Assembly (NCBI GenBank): GCA_903917345.1
Contig: CAIXAE010000010.1
Location: 62,001 to 126,000, forward strand
Source: an uncultured Methylococcaceae bacterium
Lineage (GTDB): Bacteria > Pseudomonadota > Gammaproteobacteria > Methylococcales > Methylomonadaceae
Length of the DNA: 64,000 nt
Direction: 5' to 3'
Shown here: positions 25,480 through 34,911 of the stretch, piece by piece
Layout of the letters: the number at the start of each line of letters is the position of its first letter
Position numbering within the stretch: position 1 is the first letter of the stretch
Made by a program: the position numbers and the translations under genes
The notes under the pieces: model-generated
What the model saw: only the letters and a program-made list of their open reading frames with translations
Told to the model about the DNA's origin: nothing
The model's database searches: none

Positions 25480-26325
25480 ATGCGATTAATTTTAATTAAA
25501 ATTTTATTTGTTTGCTGTTTAAGCCTATTTTTAAACGGCTGTTCATCCTTTAAAGATATATTTTCTTCCGATTCTAAAGCTTCTGATGAGGCTGAATATG
25601 CGGATTGGACTGCCGAAAAATTTCGCACTGAAGCGAAAAAACTAATTGATGATAGTAGTTATGAAAAGGCTATCAAACTATACCAAGCTCTAGAATCTCG
25701 CTATCCCTTCGGTGAAGACTCCGCACAAACTGAACTTGATATTGCTTACGCTTACTTTAAAAATAATGAACCTGAGTCAGCCATAGCCGCAGCAGATCGT
25801 TTTGCTAAAATCAACCCACGTAGCCCAGCCATTGACTACGCCTACTACTTAAAAGGCTTAGTTAATTACAATCGCGGCATTAGTTTTGTTGATCGTTTTT
25901 TGCCTACTGACACGTCTCAACGCGATACCGGCACGGCTTCTGATGCTATAAAAAACTTTGAAGAACTCATTCAACGCTTTCCTAACAGTAAGTATATTGC
26001 CGACAGTCGTTTAAGACTTATTTCTTTAAAAAATAATCTCGCGATGCATGAGGTCCACGTAGCAAGATATTATATTAAACGTCATGCTTACGCAGCAGCT
26101 ATCAATCGGGCATCAACCGTGATTGACAAATATCCACGAACAACAGCATTACCGTATGCATTATTAGTTTTAAATGAAGCTTATACAAACCTTAATCAAA
26201 CAACACTAGCCAATGATGTAAAACGAGTATACGAATTAAATTATCCTAGTGGACCACCAGTTCTTGAACAAGCGAGCTCCACATTTTCGCACAAGGTGTG
26301 GGATTTTATAGGGCTAGAGAAATAA
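25480..26325 (+). CDS. bamD: Outer-membrane assembly lipoprotein BamD
   Basis: Essential lipoprotein of the BAM beta-barrel insertion complex. Signal MRLILIKILFVCCLSLFLNGC with lipidated Cys21, then five TPR-like repeats (KLIDDSSYEKAIKLYQALESRYPFGE; AYAYFKNNEPESAIAAADRFAKINP; AIKNFEELIQRFPNSKYIAD). 281 residues, slightly longer than the 245 of Escherichia coli. No clear ribosome-binding site before the ATG. Divergent from rluD. Confidence 0.94.
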   Translation: MRLILIKILFVCCLSLFLNGCSSFKDIFSSDSKASDEAEYADWTAEKFRTEAKKLIDDSSYEKAIKLYQALESRYPFGEDSAQTELDIAYAYFKNNEPESAIAAADRFAKINPRSPAIDYAYYLKGLVNYNRGISFVDRFLPTDTSQRDTGTASDAIKNFEELIQRFPNSKYIADSRLRLISLKNNLAMHEVHVARYYIKRHAYAAAINRASTVIDKYPRTTALPYALLVLNEAYTNLNQTTLANDVKRVYELNYPSGPPVLEQASSTFSHKVWDFIGLEK

Positions 26326-26455
26326 TATCTCAAACGACTGAAATAAGATGATTGCTATCAAGCCTCCTAAATCTATACAATTACATCACTTATTTGTGCA
26401 TAGTTTTAAATTAATTTCCCTAGAAAGGCATGTTTTGAGATAAAACGAGTACATT

Positions 26456-26740
26456 TTATCGACGATCTCCACCACGATATCCATTATCATCATCACGATA
26501 ACCACCTCTTTCTCCTCCCTCATGACCCCTGCGGTAACCACGATAATCATCATGATCTCTATACCCGCCTCGGTAACCACCACCATATCCACCTTGGTAT
26601 ATAGCTCCATAACCGTATCCATACCCACCATAATAAGGCGTAGGCACATAGCGATTTTCTCCATAATAATTACCGCGATAAGGATGTTCTGCACAAGAAA
26701 CCAATACCAATATTGCCAAGACAACTAATACTCTTCTCAT
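26456..26740 (-). CDS. Gly/Tyr-rich small lipoprotein
   Basis: The likely start is MRRVLVVLAILVLVSC at 26740 with an AAAGG ribosome-binding site; Cys16 sits in the lipobox LVSC. The mature 79 residues are low-complexity: YGGYGYGYGAIYQGGYGGGYRGGYRD, then Arg/Asp/Gly-rich repeats. Such Gly-Tyr-rich envelope lipoproteins are common in gammaproteobacteria and of unknown role. The overlapping 26386-26724 ORF is a shadow in another frame created by the repeats. Confidence 0.7.
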   Translation of the reverse strand: MRRVLVVLAILVLVSCAEHPYRGNYYGENRYVPTPYYGGYGYGYGAIYQGGYGGGYRGGYRDHDDYRGYRRGHEGGERGGYRDDDNGYRGGDRR

Positions 26741-26816
26741 TTCACTTTTACCTTTTTTTAAAAAACAATAATAGTTATTACTCATAACCGAACATTAAAG
26801 ACCTAAAATATGACAA

Positions 26817-28478
26817 TTAGTTCTTTTTTATTTTTTGAGCCCCAACCACTGCATCCGCAACACTCCAAAATAATTTATGCTGAAATTGCGCTGGCGCTAA
26901 CTTTAACAGCAAATGTCTTAGGGGATCTTTAACTCGAGCTAATAAAAGAATTCTGTTTCGTTTATTCAAATGCTCGGCAAACTCTATTAAAGATTCTGCG
27001 GCAGTACTATCAAGATCCGCACTTTGCTCTAGACTGATAATAAGAATTCGTACGTCTTTCCTGGCCTTTAATCGCCTATATATTTCAGTCAATAACCCTT
27101 CAACACTTGCAAAAAATAAAGGTGCCTCAGGTCGTAAAATTAAAATCTTATCTTGAGGAACGGCTTTAGGATGATTTTCTCTGTCCACATAATCACGTGA
27201 ATTGCCTAGTTCAGCCAGCTCTCTCACCACTGGCTGACTAAAAGATCGAATAGCTGCTGCTATTGATAAAGCGATCGCGATCAACATGCCATGCAATACT
27301 CCAAAAGCCAACACTGCAATAATTGCGGCCAAGGCTAAATATTGATCTCTATTGATTCGCCATAAAACAATTAACGATTTTGGATTTAAAGCATGACTCA
27401 AAGCATTAATAACTGCAGCTGCAACTATAGGCTGAGGAATTAACGCGATCCATCGTTGACCAAAAACAATCATTATCAACAATATTCCCGCCGCAAAAAC
27501 ACCCGCCATTTTAGATTTTGCACCCGCATCTTCACTTGCAGAACTTACAGAGAATCCCGCTCCGACGGGCATACCCTGGAGTAGTCCTGATCCTAAATTA
27601 GCCGCACCTAAAGCAAATAGCTCTCGATTAGAGTCAACTTTATCCCCATGAATTAAAGAAAGACTACGAATACTTCCCCAAGACTCCGCAACAATAATCA
27701 CCATTAAGCCACAAGCCAACTCAGCTAACTGCAACCACTTTTCTATAGGCAACTGAGGAATATTCAAACTGGGCAACTTTATTAAAACCGTACCGACAGT
27801 CGCGACATGATACTCAGACAAATTAATGGTATAACTTAAAAAAATGCCTAAGACCAAAACCACAAAAGCACTAGGTAAAGTTGGCCAGCGTTTTAAAATG
27901 GATAGCGCAAATAGAGCGACTACACCAATCACGGTACTCCATAGAGAAGCCTCATGAAATTTATCAAACAACTCCAAATACAATTTATATAGATTTGGTG
28001 TGTGTACAGTAATGCCTAGAATAATTGGCAATTGTTTACTGATAATTGTAATAGCCAATGCAAAAGAAAATCCATGTAATACAGGTCTTGATACAAAAGC
28101 AGACAACTTACCTAGTTTAGCCTTTGAAAAAATCAACAATCCCAACCCAGTAAGCATTACTAAAGCTGCTCCTAAACTTACAATGCTGTCTGCATCAGGT
28201 GGACGCATAGACAAGACAACAGCCGCCAAAAGAGCTGCAGCAGAAGAAGTTGGAGCCACTATTGCGAAAGGACTATCACCCAATAATGCGTATACCACTA
28301 AACCAATTAATGCCGCAGTAATTGCAGCTTGAATTGAAAGATGAGCAATGGCTGCATAGGCGACCGCCTCTGGCAATAGAATAAAAGCCACAGATAATCC
28401 CGCGACTAAATCAGCCAATAATATATATTTCGAAAGTGTTTTAATCGGATACGTCCAAAGAAAATTGAAAACCATCAT
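26817..28478 (-). CDS. SulP family anion permease with STAS domain
   Basis: 553 residues. About 10-14 transmembrane helices over residues 15-400, with the SulP signature near the start (DLVAGLSVAFILLPEAVAYAAIAHL) and a C-terminal STAS domain (about 440-545, ILIISLEQSADLDSTAAESLIEFAEHL). Substrates in the family include sulfate, bicarbonate and other anions; the sequence alone does not tell. It is the last gene of a minus-strand set with a ParB-like protein and a small membrane protein upstream (gaps of 57 and 5 bases). Confidence 0.92.
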   Translation of the reverse strand: MMVFNFLWTYPIKTLSKYILLADLVAGLSVAFILLPEAVAYAAIAHLSIQAAITAALIGLVVYALLGDSPFAIVAPTSSAAALLAAVVLSMRPPDADSIVSLGAALVMLTGLGLLIFSKAKLGKLSAFVSRPVLHGFSFALAITIISKQLPIILGITVHTPNLYKLYLELFDKFHEASLWSTVIGVVALFALSILKRWPTLPSAFVVLVLGIFLSYTINLSEYHVATVGTVLIKLPSLNIPQLPIEKWLQLAELACGLMVIIVAESWGSIRSLSLIHGDKVDSNRELFALGAANLGSGLLQGMPVGAGFSVSSASEDAGAKSKMAGVFAAGILLIMIVFGQRWIALIPQPIVAAAVINALSHALNPKSLIVLWRINRDQYLALAAIIAVLAFGVLHGMLIAIALSIAAAIRSFSQPVVRELAELGNSRDYVDRENHPKAVPQDKILILRPEAPLFFASVEGLLTEIYRRLKARKDVRILIISLEQSADLDSTAAESLIEFAEHLNKRNRILLLARVKDPLRHLLLKLAPAQFQHKLFWSVADAVVGAQKIKKN

Positions 28479-28535
28479 TTAAATGGCGCTGCTTGCTGAC
28501 TGAGAACGCACACTTCATTATCTATAATGATTAAT

Positions 28536-28913
28536 TTAAACAATTTTGCAGTAAATCATGGCGTCTTCATCAAATTCATAAACAGCACATAAACGATGAT
28601 ATCCATCAGCGATAATGACTCGTCCATTGACCTCATCCCTCACTAATAACAAAGGAGATAGCGCAATACCTTTATCAATTTTTTTACAATCTTTCTGGAC
28701 ATGTGAATTACTCACCCCTAACAAAGACAACTGTGAAGCTCTAAAAATATCTTTGGCTTTAAATTGAACAATACCAGTCACTCTTAACGCATCAACAATC
28801 TGACTTACTTTTTCACGATTATAAATAATACTTAAATAAGACGTTGCTGCAGGATAATCATGCTCCTCAACTTCTAGCAACCAGTTCACTTCTGTATCAT
28901 TAGATTTTGACAT
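28536..28913 (-). CDS. ParB/sulfiredoxin-like small protein
   Basis: 125 residues. The C-terminal half has the ParB-N/sulfiredoxin fold motif LSPLLLVRDEVNGRVIIADGYHRLCAVYEFDEDAMIYCKI, in which DGYHRLCA corresponds to the DGxHRxxA box. There is no helix-turn-helix, so it is not a partition protein. Similar stand-alone proteins are widespread in proteobacteria without known function. It starts 5 bases after a small membrane protein gene and precedes the SulP permease. Confidence 0.75.
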   Translation of the reverse strand: MSKSNDTEVNWLLEVEEHDYPAATSYLSIIYNREKVSQIVDALRVTGIVQFKAKDIFRASQLSLLGVSNSHVQKDCKKIDKGIALSPLLLVRDEVNGRVIIADGYHRLCAVYEFDEDAMIYCKIV

Positions 28914-28918
28914 TTAAT

Positions 28919-29140
28919 TTATTGTTCCAAGTCTGTATTGTTTCTAGACAAATGATTAAGCGGACTGTTCATATCAATTAACTCTCTTAGCAATCGATTT
29001 GTCCTCTCTTGCTCCGCTATCTGGGCATCTAGACGAGCTTTAATCCCAAACACAGCGAAAGGCAATAAGAACCACAAAACACCAAGCGCACCTAAAAATA
29101 AAATCCAAAACACACCAATGCCACCGAGCAGATCCACCAT
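28919..29140 (-). CDS. Small membrane protein with coiled-coil tail
   Basis: 73 residues: two closely spaced hydrophobic segments at about 5-32 (GIGVFWILFLGALGVLWFLLPFAVFGI) then a short charged coiled coil (KARLDAQIAEQERTNRLLRELI). Conserved-looking but no known function. Co-directional and tightly spaced with the ParB-like gene, so probably first gene of this small operon. Confidence 0.7.
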   Translation of the reverse strand: MVDLLGGIGVFWILFLGALGVLWFLLPFAVFGIKARLDAQIAEQERTNRLLRELIDMNSPLNHLSRNNTDLEQ

Positions 29141-29236
29141 AGAAATTCCTTAAGATATGAAGAAGTAAGACAATAAAGATAGTTATTCAAAATCAGAATA
29201 ACACAAGAAGACTAGCCGTTAAAATTAGCTTAGGCG

Positions 29237-29270
29237 TTGGGAAACAAATTCGCTAAAAATTGTTTCCCAA
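29237..29270 (-). terminator. Hairpin after the HPPD-like gene
   Basis: A perfect 11-bp stem TTGGGAAACAA / TTGTTTCCCAA with a 12-base loop, about 28 bases past the stop of the upstream minus-strand gene. No T-run, so either a weak terminator or an RNA-end structure. Confidence 0.5.
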
Positions 29271-29297
29271 GCAATTGAAGATGAATACAGATATTTA

Positions 29298-30530
29298 TTA
29301 ACGCGAAGCCTGAGCCTGCATAAGCTTTAGATTTTCCTCTACGCCTGCGGCTGCGGTTAAGCCAGCCACATTCTTTTTAGTAAAGAAACCATCAAAATCA
29401 CCAAAGCGTTGGACATACTCCACAATTAAAGACGAATGCTCAGAAGCACTCGAAAAGATTTGCTTCAACCCTTCATCTTTAGAGCCAATAACATCCAACA
29501 AAAAGTCTTTACCATTTGCGCGAATCACATCAACCACATAATCTATATTAGCGATGCCATTAGTTTCACCATCCGCCACAATTAAAGCAACGTGATGTAA
29601 CCTAGGCCCGTAATTTCGCACAAAGCTTTCCGTGGGTGAAGGCAATCCATCAATATGATTTAAAAAGTAGGGATTATTAGCCGCGGTAAATACTTTAGCT
29701 GGGCTATTTCTTTCATCTTTAAAATGAATACTTTTGGTCACATTAGTAGATGAGTTTTGATCGTGAATATCATAAGACCCCCAATAGTAATAACTAGAGA
29801 GCGTTAAATATTCCAAAATAGCCACTTCACGATTTTGGCTGTATACGCGGGTCGCCAAATGATCAATTGGCAGAATTAAGTTCTCAATACCCAAGTTCTT
29901 TTGAATGTTTTTAGCATTAATATAAGCCTGATTCACATCATCCCTAATAACACTCACACCTAAATCATACACGCGAATATTTTGTTCCGGTCTTTCCCAG
30001 TAACCCACAATATTATGCGTATAAGGTGAAGGCTTAACGATTGCCATGTTTGCGGGCAATTCGAGATCTTGCATTTGCTCTGGACTAAAGAAACGAATCT
30101 CACGAGATTTTTGAATCTCCACCACATCACGTAAGTTAGTAACCCTAAATATCTCCCCCATATAACGCGCATTCGGCTTAAAGGCGCCGATGGGATAGAC
30201 CTCATTTAAACTCCTAAAAATGCCATGATAATCTGGGTTACGGACCTCACGGACTAAAATATCAGGCACACTCATATCAATTCTTAAAACATGAGTAGAG
30301 TAAGTTTCTGACTCTAAAGTGACTAAATAATTATAAGGCGTCATCAACGCCAATTCACCGACATAACTCACGGAGCAACCTGGCTCTACGTTAATTATTA
30401 AGGCATCCACCTGCCGAATCATATCCGTTAGACCAATCCGATCACGATCTTCCAACAACTTGATCAAATATTCGTTAAACCAAGAAGAGTTATATTTATC
30501 TCCCTGAATTGGGTAAATTAAAGAATTCAT
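29298..30530 (-). CDS. VOC-fold protein resembling 4-hydroxyphenylpyruvate dioxygenase
   Basis: 410 residues; not a close match to any family I can name. The C-terminal half resembles the catalytic domain of 4-hydroxyphenylpyruvate dioxygenase (HPPD): PIDHLATRV (His224), RLHHVALIVAD (His313) and SLIVEYVQRFG (Glu371) line up with the iron-binding His-His-Glu of HPPD, and the order of motifs is the same. The tail GFFTKKNVAGLTAAAG resembles the closing helix. The N-terminal about 190 residues are unlike HPPD. It stands alone between the SulP operon and aldolase. A non-haem Fe(II) dioxygenase is a reasonable inference; substrate unknown. Confidence 0.6.
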   Translation of the reverse strand: MNSLIYPIQGDKYNSSWFNEYLIKLLEDRDRIGLTDMIRQVDALIINVEPGCSVSYVGELALMTPYNYLVTLESETYSTHVLRIDMSVPDILVREVRNPDYHGIFRSLNEVYPIGAFKPNARYMGEIFRVTNLRDVVEIQKSREIRFFSPEQMQDLELPANMAIVKPSPYTHNIVGYWERPEQNIRVYDLGVSVIRDDVNQAYINAKNIQKNLGIENLILPIDHLATRVYSQNREVAILEYLTLSSYYYWGSYDIHDQNSSTNVTKSIHFKDERNSPAKVFTAANNPYFLNHIDGLPSPTESFVRNYGPRLHHVALIVADGETNGIANIDYVVDVIRANGKDFLLDVIGSKDEGLKQIFSSASEHSSLIVEYVQRFGDFDGFFTKKNVAGLTAAAGVEENLKLMQAQASR

Positions 30531-30731
30531 ATCACCTAAAGTATTCTGTTAAACATAATCATGAATTAGCAAATTGCAGGCCACAAACAATTAAGTGTAA
30601 CTAACCGGCCAGAAAATGAATAAGTTAATTCAAACGAGTAGGATATTATTAAATTTTAAATCTTAAAAAACGAACCAAAAACCAACCCACCCGCTATTAC
30701 GCACCAAAATGGGATGAAATGACTTTATAAA

Positions 30732-31751
30732 TTATGATGCTGACTGATAACGCTTAACCATTTTACTTAATGGAATAGTTTTAATTTTATCTGCATGACC
30801 GGCCGATCCGAATGCCTCATATCTTGATTGACATAAGGTTTGCATCGCATCTCTAGCAGCGCCATAAATCTTACGCGCATCTAATTCCGCTTTATTTTCT
30901 GGTTGATTTGTAAACTGTCGAATAGCACCGGTTGATGCCATACGTAAATCAGTATCAATATTGACTTTACGGACCCCGTATTTAATTCCTTCGACGATTT
31001 CCGAAACCGGAACGCCATAAGTTTGCGAAATATTCCCACCATGATCATTAATGGTTTTCAACCAATCTTGTGGAATAGAACTTGAACCGTGCATTACAAA
31101 ATGCGTATTAGGCAAACGTTCTTGTAAGGTTTTTAAGCGACTAATCACTAACACCTCACCTGTAGGTGGTTTACTAAATTTGTAAGCGCCGTGACTCGTT
31201 CCAATCGCTACAGCTAAAGCATCAATTTGAGTTTGTTTGACAAATTCGACAGCCTCATCAGGATCAGTCAATAATTGACTATGACTTGTCTTATGATGAC
31301 TATCTAGAGCACCCAAGCAGCCAATTTCACCTTCAACCGAAACGCCACAGGCATGCGCCATTTTAACCACCGTACGGGTCACTTCAACGTTATATTCGAA
31401 GGTAGCTGGTGTTTTCATGTCTTCTAATAAGGAACCATCCATCATCACAGAACTAAAACCAGACTGAATTGCTTGTGCACAAATATCGGGGCTAGGGCCA
31501 TGGTCTCGATGCATAACCACGGGTATATGAGGATATTGTTCAACTGCCGCGAGAATTAAATGCCTTAAAAACACTTCTCCAGCATATCGATTAGCCCCAG
31601 CTGAACCTTGCATAATCACAGGACTATTACTGGCATCCGCCGCTTGCATAATCGCTTGAACTTGTTCCATATTACTAATATTGAAAGCAGGAACGGCAAA
31701 ACCATGTTCTGCAGCATAATCCAAAAGTTGTCTTAATGAGACTAAAGCCAT
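30732..31751 (-). CDS. fba: Class II fructose-bisphosphate aldolase, Calvin-cycle type
   Basis: Zinc-dependent aldolase for fructose-1,6-bisphosphate (and often sedoheptulose-1,7-bisphosphate). 339 residues with zinc and phosphate-site motifs AVPAFNISNMEQV, VVMHRDHGPSP, GFSSVMMDGSL, EGEIGCLGA, GTSHGAYKF and MHGSSSIP. Length and the CLGALDSH segment fit the CbbA-like subtype common in autotrophs and in RuMP-pathway methanotrophs. No other glycolysis or Calvin genes adjoin. Confidence 0.94.
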   Translation of the reverse strand: MALVSLRQLLDYAAEHGFAVPAFNISNMEQVQAIMQAADASNSPVIMQGSAGANRYAGEVFLRHLILAAVEQYPHIPVVMHRDHGPSPDICAQAIQSGFSSVMMDGSLLEDMKTPATFEYNVEVTRTVVKMAHACGVSVEGEIGCLGALDSHHKTSHSQLLTDPDEAVEFVKQTQIDALAVAIGTSHGAYKFSKPPTGEVLVISRLKTLQERLPNTHFVMHGSSSIPQDWLKTINDHGGNISQTYGVPVSEIVEGIKYGVRKVNIDTDLRMASTGAIRQFTNQPENKAELDARKIYGAARDAMQTLCQSRYEAFGSAGHADKIKTIPLSKMVKRYQSAS

Positions 31752-31798
31752 GATTAACTTTCCTTAGTTTATTGTTAGCAATTAAAGGTTCTATATTA

Positions 31799-32011
31799 CT
31801 AAGAAAAAGTTCTTAAGCCCGTAATAATAATTTTTCTTTCTGTTAAATGCTCAACTAATTCCGCAGTATTCATTTTCATTACCGCCGCATTATGAGTGTG
31901 TTCTGATTGAATATTAACATCCAAACCCTGCTCTCTGAGATGCTTTCCTATCAGAGCCATTAAATGGCTTTTGCCCGACTCTTCCGGACCTTCAATAACG
32001 ATATTAATCAT
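31799..32011 (-). CDS. Small P-loop-containing protein
   Basis: Start chosen at MINIVIEGPEESGKSHL (32011); the upstream extension in the ORF track is unlikely. 70 residues with an intact Walker A motif GPEESGKS followed by about 50 residues of alternating helix and strand, but no Walker B or base-recognition motif. Too short for a complete kinase or ATPase. Either a mini P-loop protein or the remnant of one. Lies between aldolase and a divergent MAPEG gene. Confidence 0.5.
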   Translation of the reverse strand: MINIVIEGPEESGKSHLMALIGKHLREQGLDVNIQSEHTHNAAVMKMNTAELVEHLTERKIIITGLRTFS

Positions 32012-32148
32012 AATCTTCGAATCTAATAATAAATAATTTTTTAGGTAGTAAGCTACTAAGTATGCCACAAACCGGCATAAAAAACTCATCCCTTGCATAC
32101 TCTCATTTATAATCGCCACCTATACTTAATTTAAAACGAGAGGTTGCA

Positions 32149-32538
32149 ATGGGACTTTTAATTACGCCAATTTATGCGGCATTGTTAGGCTTGATATTTG
32201 TAGTGTTAAGCATAAAAACCATTATCATCAGAAGAAAAAACAAAGTGGCTGTAGGCGATGGAAATAAACCGCAATTACAAAGAGCAATGCGTGTACATGC
32301 TAACTTCGCAGAATACACACCAATCGCAATTATCTTAGTTGGGTTTGTTGAAAGCTTGAAATACAACGAAATTATTGTACATATCTTACTCAGCCTTTTT
32401 CTGCTTGGAAGAATCATACATGCGTATGGTTTAAGTAAGATAGATGAGGATTTTAGATTTAGAGTATTTGGTATGGTAATGACGTTTAATGTAATTACAA
32501 TTGCTTCGGGTTTGATTATTTTTAATTTTTTAATCTGA
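32149..32538 (+). CDS. MAPEG family membrane protein
   Basis: 129 residues, four transmembrane helices. The MAPEG pattern appears in QLQRAMRVHANFAEYTPIAIILVGFVE, including the Glu/Asn of the glutathione site, and LGRIIHAYG. Eukaryotic relatives are microsomal glutathione transferases and leukotriene synthases; bacterial members are little studied and may act in glutathione-linked detoxification. Divergent from the P-loop ORF; monocistronic. Confidence 0.88.
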   Translation: MGLLITPIYAALLGLIFVVLSIKTIIIRRKNKVAVGDGNKPQLQRAMRVHANFAEYTPIAIILVGFVESLKYNEIIVHILLSLFLLGRIIHAYGLSKIDEDFRFRVFGMVMTFNVITIASGLIIFNFLI

Positions 32539-32679
32539 TCGAACTGCAGTGTCTTTTAATCATTATAAACTTACTCAGGTTTAGCATTATTATGCTGAAT
32601 GTGTGATTACAAGATTTGTCCCCGTGTTTTGCCTTTATTCATTAACCTTAACAAGAAGAATGGGGACACTTGTTGAAAT

Positions 32680-33291
32680 TTAACTCGGTTGTATTGGAAG
32701 CAATCCTTGACAGATTAAGACATCTTGGAGCGCTTCAAAGCCGTCAACATGAAACGCTGTTATACCAAGACTTTGCGCCGCTTCGACATTGGTCAAACAA
32801 TCGTCAAAGAAATAGATTTTGGCGGGATCAACATCACACTCGCGCAGTGCAAACCTAAATATTTCTGGATCAGGTTTGGTGACCCCGAGCATGTGCGACA
32901 ATAGGGTACAATCAAAATCATCCTCCAACCCTCTGAACCGTTCCCAATGCAATGAATTCGAATTACTCAGGCATCCTACCCGGTAATTTTTTCGTAAAAG
33001 ATGAATTGTCTCGCGCGCACCGGGAAATAATTCTCTAGGCCAAGATGTAAATTCCTTAATGAAGACTTGAGGCGTAATCTGAAGTCCCCATTCCGCAATA
33101 AAACTTTCGGCAAACTCACATGATGACATTTCACCGCGTTCAAATCGAATTACTGAGGGTGAAAACAGCCATTGATCTTTAATAGCGGTGAGATAAGGAG
33201 AGTCCGGCAATAAGTCGCTCAAATTTTCGAATACAGAACTCTCAATCAATACACCGCCGAGATCGAACAGTAACAGTGATGGGGAGTTCAT
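32680..33291 (-). CDS. HAD-like hydrolase (YihX/epoxide-hydrolase-like)
   Basis: 203 residues with HAD motif I LLFDLGGVLIESS (first Asp nucleophile), motif II SNSNS, Lys in TKPDPEIF (motif III) and motif IV FFDDCLTNVEAA. In motif I the second Asp of DxD is replaced by Gly (DLGGV), as in the YihX/acid-phosphatase subgroup that includes alpha-D-glucose-1-phosphate phosphatase. Substrate not determinable from sequence. Convergent with the MAPEG gene. Confidence 0.88.
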   Translation of the reverse strand: MNSPSLLLFDLGGVLIESSVFENLSDLLPDSPYLTAIKDQWLFSPSVIRFERGEMSSCEFAESFIAEWGLQITPQVFIKEFTSWPRELFPGARETIHLLRKNYRVGCLSNSNSLHWERFRGLEDDFDCTLLSHMLGVTKPDPEIFRFALRECDVDPAKIYFFDDCLTNVEAAQSLGITAFHVDGFEALQDVLICQGLLPIQPS

Positions 33292-33402
33292 CTATAACTC
33301 CTAAAATAAACCAATGATGTCAAAATGGGGCCGTATATAATTATTGGACAAACATGAAACTGAAGATAACTGTAGCACAGTCAGGATGCTATAAATAGGC
33401 AT

Positions 33403-33435
33403 AAAAAAACCAGTTGCCTATAAAGCTAACTGGTT
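33403..33435 (-). terminator. Rho-independent terminator of tRNA-Lys
   Basis: On the minus strand AACCAGTT, 12-base loop, AACTGGTT followed by a run of T. It begins 20 bases after the tRNA 3' end. Confidence 0.85.
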
Positions 33436-33454
33436 AATTTGTTTTGATCTTTGG

Positions 33455-33530
33455 TGGTGGGTCGTGCGCGATTCGAACGCGCGACCATCGCATTAAAAGT
33501 GCGGTGCTCTACCGGCTGAGCTAACGACCC
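33455..33530 (-). tRNA. tRNA-Lys (anticodon UUU)
   Basis: 76 bases on the minus strand beginning GGGTCGTTAGCTCAGC, with acceptor stem GGGTCGT/ACGACCC, anticodon loop CTTTTAA (anticodon UUU), T-loop GTTCGAATC and an encoded 3' CCA. Closely similar to the Escherichia coli lysine tRNA. Has its own promoter and terminator. Confidence 0.98.
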
Positions 33531-33544
33531 AACAAAGAACGACT

Positions 33545-33572
33545 ATTATAGTGAAAATATCAAATTTTGCAA
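33545..33572 (-). promoter_or_regulatory. Promoter of tRNA-Lys
   Basis: Minus strand TTGCAA, 16-base spacer, TATAAT, about 14 bases before the mature tRNA start. Fits a strong constitutive tRNA promoter; it lies between the queC stop and the tRNA. Confidence 0.75.
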
Positions 33573-33583
33573 CTGCTTTTTCA

Positions 33584-34258
33584 TTAGGGTTGATACCTTG
33601 TTGTATCAATTGCTTCCGCTTCCACAAAACCCGCTTTTCTTAGACGGCAAGCATCACAAACACCACAGGCTTGCCCCTCAGAATCTGCGGAGTAGCATGA
33701 AACTGTCATTTGATAATCAACACCTAGCCCCAACCCTGTCTTAATAATTTCAGCTTTGCTTAAGGATATTAATGGCGTATGTATTTTGACAGCCTCACCC
33801 TCTACGCCCGCTTTGGTCGCAAGATTAGCTAAATTTTGAAAAGCAGCAATAAATTCAGGCCTACAATCAGGATAACCCGAATAATCTACCGCATTAACAC
33901 CAATAAAAATATCATGTGCTTGGACCACTTCTGCCCAACCGAGTGCAAAAGATAAGAAAATTGTATTTCTAGCCGGCACATAGGTAACGGGAATACCCGA
34001 TTGAGGCGTATTAGGGACTGCAATATGCTCGTCTGTTAAAGCAGATCCACCAATGGCACCTAGGCCTAATTTAATTATTTTATGGTCTTTAACCTGGTAG
34101 TGCGCTGCTATTTTACTGGCTGCGATTAACTCTGCATTATGACGTTGACCATAATCAAAGCTTAAAGCATAACACTCATAACCTTGCTGCTTTGCAAGTG
34201 CCAATACAGTAATTGAATCGAGTCCACCCGATAAAAGAATAATAGCTTTTTTTTGCAT
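33584..34258 (-). CDS. queC: 7-cyano-7-deazaguanine synthase
   Basis: ATP-dependent conversion of 7-carboxy-7-deazaguanine to preQ0 in the queuosine pathway. PP-loop motif [35 protein letters not shown]; zinc site with four Cys in [17 protein letters not shown]. 224 residues. Starts 5 bases after queE, which makes its substrate. Confidence 0.97.
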   Translation of the reverse strand: MQKKAIILLSGGLDSITVLALAKQQGYECYALSFDYGQRHNAELIAASKIAAHYQVKDHKIIKLGLGAIGGSALTDEHIAVPNTPQSGIPVTYVPARNTIFLSFALGWAEVVQAHDIFIGVNAVDYSGYPDCRPEFIAAFQNLANLATKAGVEGEAVKIHTPLISLSKAEIIKTGLGLGVDYQMTVSCYSADSEGQACGVCDACRLRKAGFVEAEAIDTTRYQP

Positions 34259-34263
34259 GTAAA

Positions 34264-34911
34264 TTATTTACCCTGAGCGTTATCCCAAAGCAACTTATGT
34301 AATTGAACTTGAAAACGAACTTGCAACTTATCACGCAGAATTTTTTCGGCAAGTTCAGTTGGATTTTGTATTCCCATCACCGGTGAAAATAAAATCTGAC
34401 AACGATCATTTAACTTATGCTCTTCCACAAGTTTTTTTGACCATTCGTAGTCTTCATCATTACCAATAACGAATTTAATTTGATCTTTGGCGGTTAGGAA
34501 ATCAATATTTTGATAAAGATTTTTACTCAGCTCCCCAGAGCTTGGTGTTTTAAAGTCTAGGACCTTAACTGTTCTTTTATCAACCTTAGAAACATCCAAT
34601 GCCCCACTCGTTTCTAACGAAACGATAAAACCGGCATCTAACAATTCTTTAATCAGATCGATACAGGCCACTTGAGCCAAAGGCTCACCACCGGTGACCG
34701 TTACATATTTTGTACCGTATGTTGCCGTTTGCTTAACAATATCGGCAAGGGTGATCTTTTCACCGCCTGTAAATGCATAAGCGGTATCACAGTAGGTACA
34801 TCTCAAAGGACAACCGGTTAATCTAATAAATACAGTAGGAATACCTACCGTGTTTGATTCACCTTGAAGCGAATAAAAAATCTCAGTGATTCTAAGTGAG
34901 CTCACTATCAA
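34264..34911 (-). CDS. queE: 7-carboxy-7-deazaguanine synthase (radical SAM)
   Basis: Radical SAM enzyme of queuosine biosynthesis. Cluster motif [18 protein letters not shown]-binding GGEP (VTGGEPLAQ), substrate-site residues in [12 protein letters not shown]. 215 residues. Its ATG overlaps the cpoB stop by 4 bases, so queE-queC are appended to the Tol-Pal operon. Confidence 0.96.
   Translation of the reverse strand: MIVSSLRITEIFYSLQGESNTVGIPTVFIRLTGCPLRCTYCDTAYAFTGGEKITLADIVKQTATYGTKYVTVTGGEPLAQVACIDLIKELLDAGFIVSLETSGALDVSKVDKRTVKVLDFKTPSSGELSKNLYQNIDFLTAKDQIKFVIGNDEDYEWSKKLVEEHKLNDRCQILFSPVMGIQNPTELAEKILRDKLQVRFQVQLHKLLWDNAQGK

Noticed and set aside
26386-26724. 112-residue Met/Val/Ile-rich ORF
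   Set aside because: It is the out-of-frame reading of the Gly/Tyr-rich lipoprotein and contains no start signal or family pattern.
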